Below, one piece after another: positions 16,483-26,496 of a stretch of DNA of 64,000 nucleotides (position 1 is its first letter; the number at the start of each line of letters is the position of its first letter). Source of the stretch: SCBR16-9 sp964537975 (GTDB lineage: Bacteria > Hydrogenedentota > Hydrogenedentia > Hydrogenedentales > SCBR16-9); the NCBI GenBank assembly GCA_964537975.1, contig CAZIDP010000005.1:74770-138769 (forward strand), written 5' to 3'. Position numbers and translations under genes: made by a program. The notes beneath the pieces were generated by a model. It made no database searches. It was not told the origin of the DNA and saw only the letters and a list, made by a program, of their open reading frames with translations.

Positions 16483-19199
16483 TTTTGTGATTCTCCTGTT
16501 AAGGTTGGTTCATTCATCGTGATTGACTCAATAGCATGAATTAATCCATGACGGATGATATTTTGATCGTTCTCATCAACGATTTTCATGCCCAGTTTTT
16601 GGACATATAAGGAATCACGAACGCGACGTGCGTCCGTAACAATCCTTGCCGAATATAGATAAACACCCATTTTAGACAAGGCCAGGGTCATGTCAAACAA
16701 CAATCCAGTTCGATCACCTGCTTCAACATCGATAACGGTGTCAGTCTTGGAAGCTTCATTGTCAAATGTTATGCAGGTTCGAACAGGTACACGGGGTTGC
16801 AACAACGCATAAATGCGTTTACGTGATTGTGCAACATATTCCCGCACATCTTTCTTTAAAAGCAGCACCTCCTCTAATGTATGCGCGATTCCTTCGAATT
16901 GCCGGGCAGTAAGGGGACGCCGATGCGCAGCATCTGTTACTGTAAAAAAATCCAGTGCATAGGAATCTGATGTGGTAAATACTTCAACAACTTCTACGTC
17001 AATCAAATGAGATGTCAGACATCCACATATTTTTGCAAACAACCCATGCTGGTCTTGTGTACATACACCAATCTGACTCATTTGGGCACCAGGACTTGGT
17101 TCATACCATACAGACAAACCATCTTGCTTTGCAGTTTCAACAGCCTGTAAGTGTCTGGCTATTGCTTCCGGACTGAATGCATGGAAATACCGCTCACCAA
17201 GACCACGCACAAAAGGACGTACACGCCTCCGCAACGATGCAGGTACCAACTCACGCACTTCAATTGACTTGGGCAAGGTCCAATAATCTTCCGTTGAGCC
17301 AATGGCTCCTCCTTGCAACACACGCCCGGCTTTCAAAAACAATTTTAATAATAATGCTCCCTTCCAGTCATTCCATACTGCAGGACCTACACCTTTCAAA
17401 TCTGCATACGACATTAAATACAACGTGCGTAATCGTTCATCCGTCCGCATCAGTTCAGAAAACTTTAAGACGGTATCTGGATCATCAGTATCACGATACA
17501 TACTGATATGCGTCATCAGCATGTGATGTTTAACCAAAAAGGATATACGCTCTGTATCGTCTTCTGACATACCAATTCTTCTGCATATCACCTCTGACAA
17601 GCGTTGTCCTTCTACTACATGCAATTCGCCGGAAGCTTTACCAAGATCATGAAACAACAGTGCCATTACCAAAAGGTAAGGATCACGTACATGCTCCAGG
17701 TTCTGTTGCAAACTCCGTCCGATAGGTCCACCCAGAGACGATATATCTGCCAATGCTTCTATTGACCGCAGTGTATGTTCATCAACAGGATAGCTGTGAA
17801 AATCCTCATATCGCATAATGCCTTGTACTGCTGCGTATTCTGGAATATAGGCTGCCAACAGACCTGAACTCGCTGCTTCTCGCAATGCAAATCCTGCACG
17901 TAGCGGTCGGTTGCATAATGCGACAAAAAAACGCCGAACAACATCATTATTACGAAAAGCTTCATTAACCAAATGCAGATTGTTTTTTACCTGACTCAAA
18001 GTCCCTGGACTCAAGGGGCGATTGCGCCGGGCGCATTCCCAAAACAATTCCATCAACCGCGCAGGATTCTCGGCAAACCAATGGGGATCATGCAGACCAA
18101 TGGTCAGTTTGTCACCAACAACCCTGAATCCAGAACGATCAACTACCGGGTCTTCAGTAACTTCCACTTCAAGCGGGTGCTCACAAACTCGGACAGCAAC
18201 TTGTAAGAAATGGCGTACCTGACGGGCTGCTTCATAATAATCTTCCATGAGCCGGTCAAGACTCTTTGAATTAACCGGACCATATCCAAACGCCTCTACA
18301 AGGTGTTTTTGTAATTCAAACCCAAGTCTGTTTTCGTTACGACCGACATGGAAATGTATCTCATTACGTAAACGCCACAGAAAATCAATGCCCTCATATA
18401 AATTGAGTAGCTCTTCCGAAGTAATGTGCCCCAGGCGTTGTAAATCTTCCAAACTAACCGGCCCCTGGGCCAACAATAACAACCAGATTGCTGCATGATA
18501 ATCGCGAAGTCCACCAACATTTTCCTTTATGTCTGGCTCTGTGCTGAATAGTTCCTGATACTCTGGTGGCAACGATTCAATATGTTCACGCTTCCGAATA
18601 TGCTGCATCGTCTTAAATTTTAATGCATAAGGCAATTCCGTTAACGACAACCGCATCTTAGTATAGGGCCCGCTGTTTCCGTCAATCAGCCGTGACTGGT
18701 AGTAGGTTGTCAAAACTTCCGGGTTTTCTTTTGCCAGAGACAGTGCTTCTTGTATTCCTGTTGTAACTACGCTAACCTGGTATCCAGTATCCCATAATAA
18801 AGGTATGTAAATTTCATTAAACTTTTTTATTTCCGGGATTTCTTCTGGTTCTCTTTCGTATAATATCAACAAGTCCACATCAGAACAGGGGCTTAATTCC
18901 ATACGACCATAACCACCAAGAGCACATATCGAAAATTCGTCAAGTAACTGTGTTCTATTTGAAAAATGCGCTAGCGCGAATGATGTAATACTTTTAACAA
19001 CGATATCTGCTGTTGCAGACAACCTGCGTAATACTTTTTGCCCTGATTCTCCCGCGTCATGAAGTTTGCGAATATGCTCATGTTCAGATGACACGAATTT
19101 ACGCACAGCATCAACACAGGAATCCGGATTAAGCATGCAAAATGAATCCGGAGTCTGCTGTGCCATTTGAGTTAATTCTGTAAAAGTCATCGTTGACAT
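16479..19199 (-). CDS. glnD: bifunctional PII uridylyltransferase / uridylyl-removing enzyme GlnD
   Basis: A 906-residue cytoplasmic nitrogen sensor that uridylylates and deuridylylates PII proteins according to glutamine level. Order of domains: nucleotidyltransferase (GGYGRMELSPCSDVDLL starting near residue 95), GlnE-like helical region, HD hydrolase (FHDLGKA, H517, with VKHHMLM downstream), and two ACT domains (about 710-790 and 830-900) that bind glutamine. Catalytic motifs are complete, so both activities are expected. I chose ATG 19199; GTG 19211 and ATG 19190 are alternatives, and none has a clear ribosome site. The gene lies 71 nt after batE with no terminator between and overlaps degP. 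No glnB or amtB is in the window. Confidence 0.92.
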   Translation of the reverse strand: MSTMTFTELTQMAQQTPDSFCMLNPDSCVDAVRKFVSSEHEHIRKLHDAGESGQKVLRRLSATADIVVKSITSFALAHFSNRTQLLDEFSICALGGYGRMELSPCSDVDLLILYEREPEEIPEIKKFNEIYIPLLWDTGYQVSVVTTGIQEALSLAKENPEVLTTYYQSRLIDGNSGPYTKMRLSLTELPYALKFKTMQHIRKREHIESLPPEYQELFSTEPDIKENVGGLRDYHAAIWLLLLAQGPVSLEDLQRLGHITSEELLNLYEGIDFLWRLRNEIHFHVGRNENRLGFELQKHLVEAFGYGPVNSKSLDRLMEDYYEAARQVRHFLQVAVRVCEHPLEVEVTEDPVVDRSGFRVVGDKLTIGLHDPHWFAENPARLMELFWECARRNRPLSPGTLSQVKNNLHLVNEAFRNNDVVRRFFVALCNRPLRAGFALREAASSGLLAAYIPEYAAVQGIMRYEDFHSYPVDEHTLRSIEALADISSLGGPIGRSLQQNLEHVRDPYLLVMALLFHDLGKASGELHVVEGQRLSEVICRRIGMSEDDTERISFLVKHHMLMTHISMYRDTDDPDTVLKFSELMRTDERLRTLYLMSYADLKGVGPAVWNDWKGALLLKLFLKAGRVLQGGAIGSTEDYWTLPKSIEVRELVPASLRRRVRPFVRGLGERYFHAFSPEAIARHLQAVETAKQDGLSVWYEPSPGAQMSQIGVCTQDQHGLFAKICGCLTSHLIDVEVVEVFTTSDSYALDFFTVTDAAHRRPLTARQFEGIAHTLEEVLLLKKDVREYVAQSRKRIYALLQPRVPVRTCITFDNEASKTDTVIDVEAGDRTGLLFDMTLALSKMGVYLYSARIVTDARRVRDSLYVQKLGMKIVDENDQNIIRHGLIHAIESITMNEPTLTGESQK

Positions 19200-19270
19200 T
19201 AATCTGACCACACTACTTCATGTTTCTGTAAATCGGTCATTAAAAAATATTTCGCAATTACCTGTTCCGA

Positions 19271-20029
19271 CTATTCACGATTACGGTTATCGGCTGTTAA
19301 AGTGCGAAATGGGGGTCCCACCTCCAACAACTGTGAGAAGCGTACCCAACCTCGCTCACCAGAAGCTGTAACCACCCGTATCCAGTCTCCTTCAATTCGA
19401 TCAATCAGGACTCTGTCACCTTCATACAATTCAAATCGTACCTGTTCAGAATCACTGGTTCCAAAACGGGCTGGTACACGCTCTTCAATTGCAACAGCCA
19501 GTGGTGATGGCTGAACCCGACCATATGCTGCGGTACCGTTGACTACTGCAACAAACAAGAATACAGCCGCAACCAATCGTAGGTAAGGCAGCGGTCGCCA
19601 TAATCGCAAAAAAAGTAGAGACCAAAATGCTATCCAGGATATTGATGTAACTATCAGTAAACTTCTGCTAGAAAGTTTACTGTTCCAAACCATGTTTTGC
19701 ATGAAGCTCGACGTAACCGGACGTGGCAAATTGCGTTCCGTATCACGAAGTACACGACCTAAATTGTCTCGGGCCGCACCAAATTCTGGCTGTAAATACA
19801 AGGCACGCTCGTAGTTGACTACCGCCGCACCAACACGGCCTTCTCTATAGTATGCAGTTGCCAAATTATAAAAAACTTCAGGCTCTGCTACTCCCGAGTA
19901 GATTAGTTGTTCATAGGACTGAATTGCCTGCGTATAATCACCTTGTTGGTATGCTTCGTTTCCTTGCTCAAAAGTCGCATCATAGACTGAGAACAAAAGT
20001 ACCAAGGGAATATAGAACACATAGCTCAT
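19271..20029 (-). CDS. batE: BatE-like TPR/SH3 membrane protein
   Basis: A 252-residue protein with an N-terminal signal or anchor, two to three TPR units (GNEAYQQGDYTQAIQSYEQLI, VFYNLATAYYREGRVGAAVVNYERALYLQP), two membrane helices at about 125-165, and a C-terminal SH3-type domain (VLIDRIEGDWIRVV, GERGWVRFSQL). This layout is that of BatE in Bacteroides and Leptospira aerotolerance operons. Its ATG overlaps the batD stop (ATGA). It is the last Bat gene; glnD follows on the same strand. The role in envelope or oxygen stress is inherited from the family and not visible in the sequence. Confidence 0.82.
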   Translation of the reverse strand: MSYVFYIPLVLLFSVYDATFEQGNEAYQQGDYTQAIQSYEQLIYSGVAEPEVFYNLATAYYREGRVGAAVVNYERALYLQPEFGAARDNLGRVLRDTERNLPRPVTSSFMQNMVWNSKLSSRSLLIVTSISWIAFWSLLFLRLWRPLPYLRLVAAVFLFVAVVNGTAAYGRVQPSPLAVAIEERVPARFGTSDSEQVRFELYEGDRVLIDRIEGDWIRVVTASGERGWVRFSQLLEVGPPFRTLTADNRNRE

Positions 20030-21783
20030 ATATTTCCCTCCCGATTGAAATGTGTTTCCATTTTGTTAATAGCTTCATGTGCCGCGCTTTTTAATGCGTT
20101 GATTTCTTCACGAGAAATTTCGCTGCCTGAATAACGCTTGCGTTCGCATGTCCTTAATATGGTATCAATTGGTTTTGAGCATTCCAAAGGTACGTTGTGT
20201 TGTTCCATCAATTCTTTGATGTCCTGAGATGTAAATCCTTTATCCGACGCATTTATCTTGTCGGCAATGTAACCTGTCAATGCCAGATGTATGTCCAGAC
20301 TGGGGTCTGTTGATTTCAGCAGGTTTTCTAACCGATTGACACACTTTGAATGTGCTTTTTTGTTACGTACCAAAGCAGGATTCGCCAACAACCTTTTTCG
20401 CTGACGAACCACGACAAAAGCACCAACGTACAGCAAGGGGGGCATTAAAAATGATATCGCCACCTGAGAATATGCTGTTCTTTGCGGTCGCAATTGCATA
20501 GAAGTAGTGACAATTGAAAAAATGTCATCGCCCAGAATTTCAACTTGACCTTGCGATTGACGTCCTCCCCTGGCAATAAATTCTGTCTGCTCAGCAGAAG
20601 GTCGTACTTGAACAACAAGTGGCGCACTTTCTTTCATAACATACTTTTCACTTTTTGGAGAGAAATACACCAGCTCGATGGGCGGGATTTCATGTTCACC
20701 AGGCTCCAAAGCAGTGATAGCGTAAGTAAATACCTTTTTATTCTTGTTAATTAAATCTGCATCTGGATGAATTATTTGCACACTGGGTGATCCCAAATAA
20801 GCCCAGGACAACGCGGGAAATTGTGGCGCATTGATTGCGTCAGGATTACCTTCTCCCACAATATGAACTGATAATTTGCCAGGGATGCCCTGTTGCAGAT
20901 GGGTATCTGTCTCTGCATTTATATCAAATTCCCCTACTATTCCAGAAAAGCCGGGGGGCCCTTCAGGAAGAGGCAACACTTCAACAATTATTGGTTCTGT
21001 TTGCAGTTCCTTATATACGTCACGTACTCCATATTGGGTTATACCCTGGATATACCCACGCCAGCTCCAGGGACCAATCCGCAATTCACCGGAACGTGTC
21101 GGATACAAAGGCTGCACAAATTCCCGAATTAAATAATCCAGGCCATTACGCGTACCTGTCGAGGTGTAGTCTCGATTTGCTCCCGTATAGAATCCCTCTG
21201 TATCGGGAACTGGTAAGCCTCTGTTTATATGCCTTACAGCAATGTTTCTTCTTTGCAATTGCAACAATCGCAATGTCAGGTTGATTTGTTCTCCCAGGTA
21301 AACACGATGTTTCTCCACCTCAGATTCTATGATAATCGCATCTTCAACCGTTGGAGTACCCGGTGTTCGAGGTTGTGGTACCGCGTCAGGTTCAAGTACT
21401 TCAATCTGGAGCAAATTGCTTTCCAGCAGGTTGCCATCAACCTCTACCTGAAACGTTGGTAACTGATGCGTACCTGCAATCTTGGCAACTGCACGATACT
21501 CCATAACCTGTTTATTGGTCATGATTGTGTTTCCAAAGATGTTTGAAGTGGAAAATGTACTGGAGCTTCTTACAGGAATGGTGGTGTTGATATCAAATAC
21601 ATCCTGCTCCGCAACTTTTATCGTACCAATATTTGAACCTTCCACTTCAATACGGATTAAAAAAACCTCGCCGACAGTAACAGTTCTGCTTTCCGTTGAC
21701 ACCAATACTCCGGTTTTAGCTAATGCAAACACAGGCATAATCAATAAAAAAATGGATAGTATGTAAAATATTCTAATACGCAT
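20026..21783 (-). CDS. batD: BatD oxygen-tolerance family protein
   Basis: A 585-residue membrane-anchored periplasmic protein: signal peptide (MRIRIFYILSIFLLIMPVFALA), repeated immunoglobulin-like beta-domains with the BatD pattern (GEVFLIRIEVEG, EQINLTLRLLQLQ, GEYDINAETD-like VGEFDINAETD, ALEPGEHEIPPIELVYFSP), then a membrane helix near residue 445 and a cytoplasmic helical tail. ATG 21783 shares one base with the upstream TGA (TGATG), so I prefer it to the GTG pair just before it. It sits in the bat operon between the acidic BatC-like gene and batE. BatD is thought to act with the VWA proteins in a membrane complex. Confidence 0.88.
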   Translation of the reverse strand: MRIRIFYILSIFLLIMPVFALAKTGVLVSTESRTVTVGEVFLIRIEVEGSNIGTIKVAEQDVFDINTTIPVRSSSTFSTSNIFGNTIMTNKQVMEYRAVAKIAGTHQLPTFQVEVDGNLLESNLLQIEVLEPDAVPQPRTPGTPTVEDAIIIESEVEKHRVYLGEQINLTLRLLQLQRRNIAVRHINRGLPVPDTEGFYTGANRDYTSTGTRNGLDYLIREFVQPLYPTRSGELRIGPWSWRGYIQGITQYGVRDVYKELQTEPIIVEVLPLPEGPPGFSGIVGEFDINAETDTHLQQGIPGKLSVHIVGEGNPDAINAPQFPALSWAYLGSPSVQIIHPDADLINKNKKVFTYAITALEPGEHEIPPIELVYFSPKSEKYVMKESAPLVVQVRPSAEQTEFIARGGRQSQGQVEILGDDIFSIVTTSMQLRPQRTAYSQVAISFLMPPLLYVGAFVVVRQRKRLLANPALVRNKKAHSKCVNRLENLLKSTDPSLDIHLALTGYIADKINASDKGFTSQDIKELMEQHNVPLECSKPIDTILRTCERKRYSGSEISREEINALKSAAHEAINKMETHFNREGNI

Positions 21784-22571
21784 CACCACCAGTCTCCACG
21801 AATTTCAATAGAATCTCGCTGACGACGAATTTCTTCTTGTTCGCGACGATCTACTTCTTCCAAATATTCCAACAATGCTTCTACATTTTGCAGGTCAGGC
21901 TTGGATTCATCCAATTCAGAGCTTTGTGACTGCTGCTGCGGTGGTTGCGAATCTTCTGGTTGTTCATTTTGATTCTCATCACCCTCTTGTTCTTCCTCTT
22001 CCTGAGGTTCCTGTGATGTGCCCTCATCGCTTTCCTGCTCATCTGAATTTGAATCATTGTCTGCACTTTGTCCTTCACCATCACCATCTGATTCCAACCG
22101 GACGATTAGAATCAGTTCTCCCCGATTTACTGGAAATCCACGCATGACCAATGGCTGATTGGGTGCAGCTAAACCTTGCGCACGAATTGCATCCAGATAA
22201 CCAGAATCATGCAGCATCTCCACACGCAAATCCAGTTCGACAGAACCACCGTCATGGGTCTGAAGCGGTGTTACATAAAAAGAAAAAATACCACTCACCG
22301 GCATGTGAAGCTCCCTGCCTCTTTCTGCTTGTGCTGAAGCATCAGTCAGTACTTCAAACCGATTGTAAGGTAAGGAATCAAGAAAACTATCAAAAGGTTT
22401 TAGCGCATCAGGAACATCAATAATTTCCGTTTCTTCATCATTCAATGCGTAAAACGCTGTCATACTAATTGTGACAGATTCGTTTCCTGAATTTTGGGGC
22501 AGTACACCCCCCACTCCGGGAACTTGCGAAATGAATGTCAATAACAATGTCATAGCAAACATGTTCATCAT
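21783..22571 (-). CDS. acidic BatC-like protein of the Bat operon
   Basis: A 262-residue protein, N-terminal signal sequence, a beta-rich region of about 130 residues (FSFYVTPLQTHDGGSVELDLRVEML), then an extremely acidic Glu/Gln/Asp low-complexity segment (about 165-225) and a helical C-terminus (VEALLEYLEEVDRREQEEIR) ending in DWW. BatC proteins end in a similar helix and an aromatic DW, so I read this as a BatC variant whose TPRs are encoded by the upstream gene. The ATG overlaps the stop of that gene, and its own stop overlaps batD. Function unknown; the acidic segment may be a flexible linker or bind cations. Confidence 0.6.
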   Translation of the reverse strand: MMNMFAMTLLLTFISQVPGVGGVLPQNSGNESVTISMTAFYALNDEETEIIDVPDALKPFDSFLDSLPYNRFEVLTDASAQAERGRELHMPVSGIFSFYVTPLQTHDGGSVELDLRVEMLHDSGYLDAIRAQGLAAPNQPLVMRGFPVNRGELILIVRLESDGDGEGQSADNDSNSDEQESDEGTSQEPQEEEEQEGDENQNEQPEDSQPPQQQSQSSELDESKPDLQNVEALLEYLEEVDRREQEEIRRQRDSIEIRGDWW

Positions 22572-23269
22572 TCAGCCACTCCCGTTCGTCTCGCAGGATG
22601 AAGTATGACGGTGTCACCACTTTCAGCTAATTCAGCATCAGCACCAGGTAATTCTGTAGTAGCAAAGTTAAAAATACTCATCATTTGCGGTTGCTCATCT
22701 GGTGGCGACTCATCATTCTGACTTTCTTGTTCAGGTGGATTCGCAAGCAACTCTTTGAGCACCAATCGCATGTGCTCCAGGTTGTGGCGTGCCGCGTCAT
22801 GTTCAGGGTATTGCGCTGTAACATCATTCAATGCATCAACAGCGCGACGAACTCTCGCAACACTTTCTTTAAAATCATCCGGTGTAATTCGTAACTTGCT
22901 TTCTTGTGCCAACAAGGTAGCCTCGTTAAACCGGGCGTTGACACGGGTTTCAGGATTGTCGGTTTGTTCAGCAAGTCGCTGAAATACAATTCGCGCCTCA
23001 CTCAGGGCTGCCAGTCCCTGCTCTTCATCTTCCAACCCAATCAATTTTTGTGCTTTACCCAGTTGGGCTATTGCAATTCCCTGAAGAAGCATCTCATTGT
23101 CTGGAAGCTCCACTTGCAATTCACGCAATAATTCCAGGGCAGCATCATACTCTTCGATACGAATATAATCTTCCACACGTTGCATGATTTCACGAGACGC
23201 GGCAGCAGGAAGAGAAGTCAAAACCATAATAACCAAAACCGTAACATTATATATACACTTTTTATGCAT
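22568..23269 (-). CDS. exported TPR protein of the Bat operon (BatC-like)
   Basis: A 233-residue protein, signal peptide (MHKKCIYNVTVLVIMVLTSLPAAA) followed by TPR-like helices (YIRIEEYDAALELLRELQVELPDNEMLLQGIAIAQ is split over residues about 33-67; RAVDALNDVTAQYPEHDAARHNLE near 140-165), a proline/acidic linker and a short C-terminal tail. BatC is a periplasmic TPR protein encoded between batB and batD, the place this gene holds. It overlaps batB by 8 nt and the acidic gene by 4 nt. Read together, these two genes look like BatC split in two. Identification rests on position and fold, not on a diagnostic motif. Confidence 0.65.
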   Translation of the reverse strand: MHKKCIYNVTVLVIMVLTSLPAAASREIMQRVEDYIRIEEYDAALELLRELQVELPDNEMLLQGIAIAQLGKAQKLIGLEDEEQGLAALSEARIVFQRLAEQTDNPETRVNARFNEATLLAQESKLRITPDDFKESVARVRRAVDALNDVTAQYPEHDAARHNLEHMRLVLKELLANPPEQESQNDESPPDEQPQMMSIFNFATTELPGADAELAESGDTVILHPARRTGVAE

Positions 23270-24350
23270 GTAGAGACCCCCTGGAATTCATCGCATCACT
23301 ATGCATTCTACGGAATCGCAACCAGGGCATAATCGAAAACCAGAAACCTTCAGCAGCAAAACACAGCAATGCTAAAGCCAGGGGCCATCGGTAGCGGTTA
23401 ACCAAGCTGAAACGCAGTTCACCTTCGATAGTACGAGCCGTCAAATGTTCCATTTCATCATGGATATATCGAATGTCATCACTGGTAGGAGTAGTCCGCA
23501 CATAAACGCCATCACCAGCCATTGCGATTTGTGTCAAGGTCGATTCATCCAGTCGACTGATCTGGTGTCTTTTCTCAGCAGGTATGTTCCTGTAGCGTAA
23601 CATCCATTGTGGGAACTCAATCACCGTACCTTGTTCTGAACCGATTCCCAGAACAAATATCCCGGCATCTTGTCCAGCCAACGCAGCCTGTCTTACAGCA
23701 TCGCCGCTTATTTGTTCACCATCACTAATCAACCAGATAGCACGGTGGGCACGACTTGAATCACCTGTGATGCGCGCATCTTCCTGAAATACCTCGCCAG
23801 CAGTACGGAGCGCCTCGGCGATATCTGTGCCCATGACATTCAATGAATCCGTATCTGTTGTCTGCAATATAGACTTGAAATACCCATGATCATGTGTCAA
23901 TGGACTCATTAGAGCAGCTTCTCCAGCAAAAACTATCAACCCTACGCGGTCACCAGGAACCATTTCCAGCATAGCTTCGATTTTATTTTTCGCACGCTCC
24001 AATCTTGTTGGAAGGATATCAGTTGCATTCATACTTTCAGAAATATCAACCAAAACAAGAATGTCGCGACTTCCCCGCTCCAAATCGACCCAGGACTCTC
24101 CCCAATGCGGTTGGGCAAGCGTTAAAAGCAAAAATACAACACCGAAAATGCTGAACCAGACCAACGGTTTCCTCACACCCGCATCATAACCGGGCAATAA
24201 ACGGGTTGCCAGGCCAGCCTCAATAAACTGATGCAGCCTGCTTCTACGGTGGTGCTCCATTGCACGTAAAGCCAGAAAGCATAATCCTGCCAAACCGATG
24301 CCTACGAGCAACCAAAATGGTAGCTGACTTATAGGAAAAGCAAATTGCAT
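23262..24350 (-). CDS. batB: BatB, von Willebrand A domain membrane protein
   Basis: A 362-residue inner-membrane protein: two N-terminal helices (about 10-30 and 63-80), a VWA domain facing the periplasm with an intact MIDAS (DISES, residues 102-106), and a C-terminal helix (WPLALALLCFAAEGFWF) before a short basic tail. VWA segments GDRVGLIVFAGEAALMSPL and AIWLISDGEQISGDA are clear. It follows batA after 86 nt and overlaps the TPR gene. Family members are thought to form a metal-dependent adhesion-like complex with BatA; the MIDAS suggests binding of a protein partner through a divalent cation. Confidence 0.9.
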   Translation of the reverse strand: MQFAFPISQLPFWLLVGIGLAGLCFLALRAMEHHRRSRLHQFIEAGLATRLLPGYDAGVRKPLVWFSIFGVVFLLLTLAQPHWGESWVDLERGSRDILVLVDISESMNATDILPTRLERAKNKIEAMLEMVPGDRVGLIVFAGEAALMSPLTHDHGYFKSILQTTDTDSLNVMGTDIAEALRTAGEVFQEDARITGDSSRAHRAIWLISDGEQISGDAVRQAALAGQDAGIFVLGIGSEQGTVIEFPQWMLRYRNIPAEKRHQISRLDESTLTQIAMAGDGVYVRTTPTSDDIRYIHDEMEHLTARTIEGELRFSLVNRYRWPLALALLCFAAEGFWFSIMPWLRFRRMHSDAMNSRGSLHA

Positions 24351-24436
24351 TATAAGAACGAATGCTCCAGTTTCATTAGGTACCTCCTAAGTGATTCAAG
24401 CAGTAAATATGCCTCCAGCACATTGTATGGCGTAAA

Positions 24437-25474
24437 TCAGGGAATAGATTCAAAATACAATCGACGTAGCGTTATTGAAACCAGCAATGATAATCCACCA
24501 AACAGAAAATAAGGCATAAACGCTACTCGAAATTCATAATAATCACCAATTTCGACTTCTGTCGTTTCCAACTTGCCAATTTCATTGTAAGCGAGTTGAA
24601 GTCCTTCGGTATCACTAGCATGGTAATAACGCCCAGTGGTTATCTCCGCTATCTCTTTCAACATATCTTCATCAATTGTTTCAACAGGACGATTCAAAAA
24701 TCCAAATCCTGTGTACATTCCACTTTTTGTTTCCCCAACACCTATGGTATAAACACGAATTCCAAATTCAGCTGCTATATGTGCTGCGGAAATAGGATCA
24801 AGCTCACCGCGATTGTTCAAACCGTCAGTCAATAATATAATGACCTTTGAATTTGCTTCACTCTTATTCAACCTTTGAATTGCCAGTCCCAATGCAGAAC
24901 CAATTGCGGTACCATCCCGTCGCCGGTCACGCATTATTTCTGTACGTCCCAACTCCCGTAGTAATATTTCATAATCAAGGGTTAATGGGCATTGAGTCCA
25001 GGCAAAACCGGCATAATTAATCAGACCAATACGGTCCAGACCGAAGCGGTCCGAACTGCGATTTCGCCTGCTTTCTATAAAGTTTCGTACTTCTTGCTTC
25101 GTTATATATAAACGATCTCGTGGTTGCCCGCCTTCAAAAAAATCGCGCTCCTGCATACTGCTTGAAACATCCACCACCAGCATGATGTCAATAATGTTGG
25201 CGCGATCGCGGCGAATCTGATAACCGTGTAATGGTCCTGCCAGAGCGACAATCAACGCGGTCAATCCTAAAGCACGTAAAAGCGGGGGCAACCTGCGTGC
25301 CCAATTGTGCTTATGGGTATGAAGCCTTGCCAGGACTTCACCAGTGGAAATATTGACTGCACCTGGGGTTTTTGCGGTCATTTCCAGGAATAGTAAAATA
25401 ACAACCCCAATTATCAACAGAAGTACGTAAGGATAACTCAAAGCATCAAATTGGAATACATTCAGAAGACTCAT
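24437..25474 (-). CDS. batA: BatA, von Willebrand A domain membrane protein
   Basis: A 345-residue protein with the BatA architecture: two N-terminal membrane helices (about 14-30 and 64-80), VWA domain with MIDAS DVSSS (102-106), GLINYAGFAWTQCPLTLD, and IILLTDGLNNRGELDP, then a final helix (YFLFGGLSLLVSI). It overlaps the upstream gene by 4 nt. A spacer of 86 nt to batB is the largest gap within the Bat block. Two VWA proteins with complete metal sites next to MoxR and DUF58 fit the established model in which the MoxR AAA+ ATPase remodels VWA partners. Confidence 0.9.
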   Translation of the reverse strand: MSLLNVFQFDALSYPYVLLLIIGVVILLFLEMTAKTPGAVNISTGEVLARLHTHKHNWARRLPPLLRALGLTALIVALAGPLHGYQIRRDRANIIDIMLVVDVSSSMQERDFFEGGQPRDRLYITKQEVRNFIESRRNRSSDRFGLDRIGLINYAGFAWTQCPLTLDYEILLRELGRTEIMRDRRRDGTAIGSALGLAIQRLNKSEANSKVIILLTDGLNNRGELDPISAAHIAAEFGIRVYTIGVGETKSGMYTGFGFLNRPVETIDEDMLKEIAEITTGRYYHASDTEGLQLAYNEIGKLETTEVEIGDYYEFRVAFMPYFLFGGLSLLVSITLRRLYFESIP

Positions 25475-26496
25475 GTGACAGCCTCCTGTTCATCAGGTTT
25501 TTCTTCAGATGTTTCTTTGGGGATGGTTGACTTGATATAAGATTCTACTACTTCAAAATTTAAGGCCATCTCTTCAGTAGAAGGCTGGTGACGCGCAAAT
25601 TTCACCCGGTCACTTTGTTTAAGGAAATTGGCTATTTTATCGTGATAATCAATATCCAGGATATTGTTTTTTCCGGCAATTTCTAAAAACTCCTGGGTTG
25701 TAAGTTCTGGGGCTTGCACTTGAAACCGGTCTTCAATGTAATATCGTAGTATTGCTGATAAATCCACGTAGTATTGCTCATAACGCCCGGACGCCGGTAA
25801 TTGTCTCTGGTTTAAATCTTCGAGTCGGTGTAAAGCAATTTCCCAGGCCGGTAACGTCGGACGAATAATCTCGGGTATGTTTCGTCGGGAGTATAGTCCA
25901 TAGAACATTGCCACCAGTAGCACAAGTGCCACAATTCCTGACACCCACATCCAGGTAGTAGATCGTTCTGGAACCAAAGTATCTGGCTCAATAACGGGAG
26001 CCATTGTAGACAGGTGTTCTCGCTCTTCTTCTGTCAAGTCACGTGCTTTAAAGAGGACTCCTGGCAATCGCATGGACTGCGAATCACCCCATTTTACCGT
26101 TGCTGGTGGTAGCTGATAGGTAGCTATCTTCATGGGGTCAATAAGATATCGTTGCGTAATGCGATAGCGACCAGACCGTAATTCATCAATACTTTGCCCC
26201 AAATACTCAATTTCAAGACCGGAAAGACTTGAAGGCAATCGATCCAGTTGAAGTTCAAGCGAAGACGGGCCCTCCGCAATTACCCGGTATTCGACGGGCA
26301 TATGATAGGGTGTTACCACCGGGGTCACTTCTACAGCTAAAGTAACATTCCCTTCAGCATATGCGATATTTGCCGGAGTTATGCCAGCTATTACCAACGA
26401 CATAGTGATTACACAGCAGAAAGTAAACATCCTGTTGGCAACACGCAAAAAGAAATTCGTTGTACTGTTTGTTAAACTGTAATTAAATAGCCGCAT
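25471..26496 (-). CDS. membrane protein of the Bat operon, DUF4381/BatD-like
   Basis: A 341-residue protein with a signal or anchor helix near residues 18-45, a periplasmic beta-rich region (VTLAVEVTPVVTPYHMPVEYRV, a BatD-like Ig strand pattern), a membrane helix at about 178-200 (WMWVSGIVALVLLVAMFYGLY), and a cytoplasmic helical domain with YEQYYVDLSAILRYYIEDRF. The last motif is typical of the protein encoded between DUF58 and BatA in many Bat operons (often labelled DUF4381). It overlaps the DUF58 gene by one base and batA by four. A second, shorter protein with the same plan is encoded at 28385-29215. Confidence 0.75.
   Translation of the reverse strand: MRLFNYSLTNSTTNFFLRVANRMFTFCCVITMSLVIAGITPANIAYAEGNVTLAVEVTPVVTPYHMPVEYRVIAEGPSSLELQLDRLPSSLSGLEIEYLGQSIDELRSGRYRITQRYLIDPMKIATYQLPPATVKWGDSQSMRLPGVLFKARDLTEEEREHLSTMAPVIEPDTLVPERSTTWMWVSGIVALVLLVAMFYGLYSRRNIPEIIRPTLPAWEIALHRLEDLNQRQLPASGRYEQYYVDLSAILRYYIEDRFQVQAPELTTQEFLEIAGKNNILDIDYHDKIANFLKQSDRVKFARHQPSTEEMALNFEVVESYIKSTIPKETSEEKPDEQEAVT

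Noticed and set aside
20835..21284. 149-codon plus-strand frame inside batD
   Set aside because: Antisense to a well-supported gene with overlapping operon neighbours.
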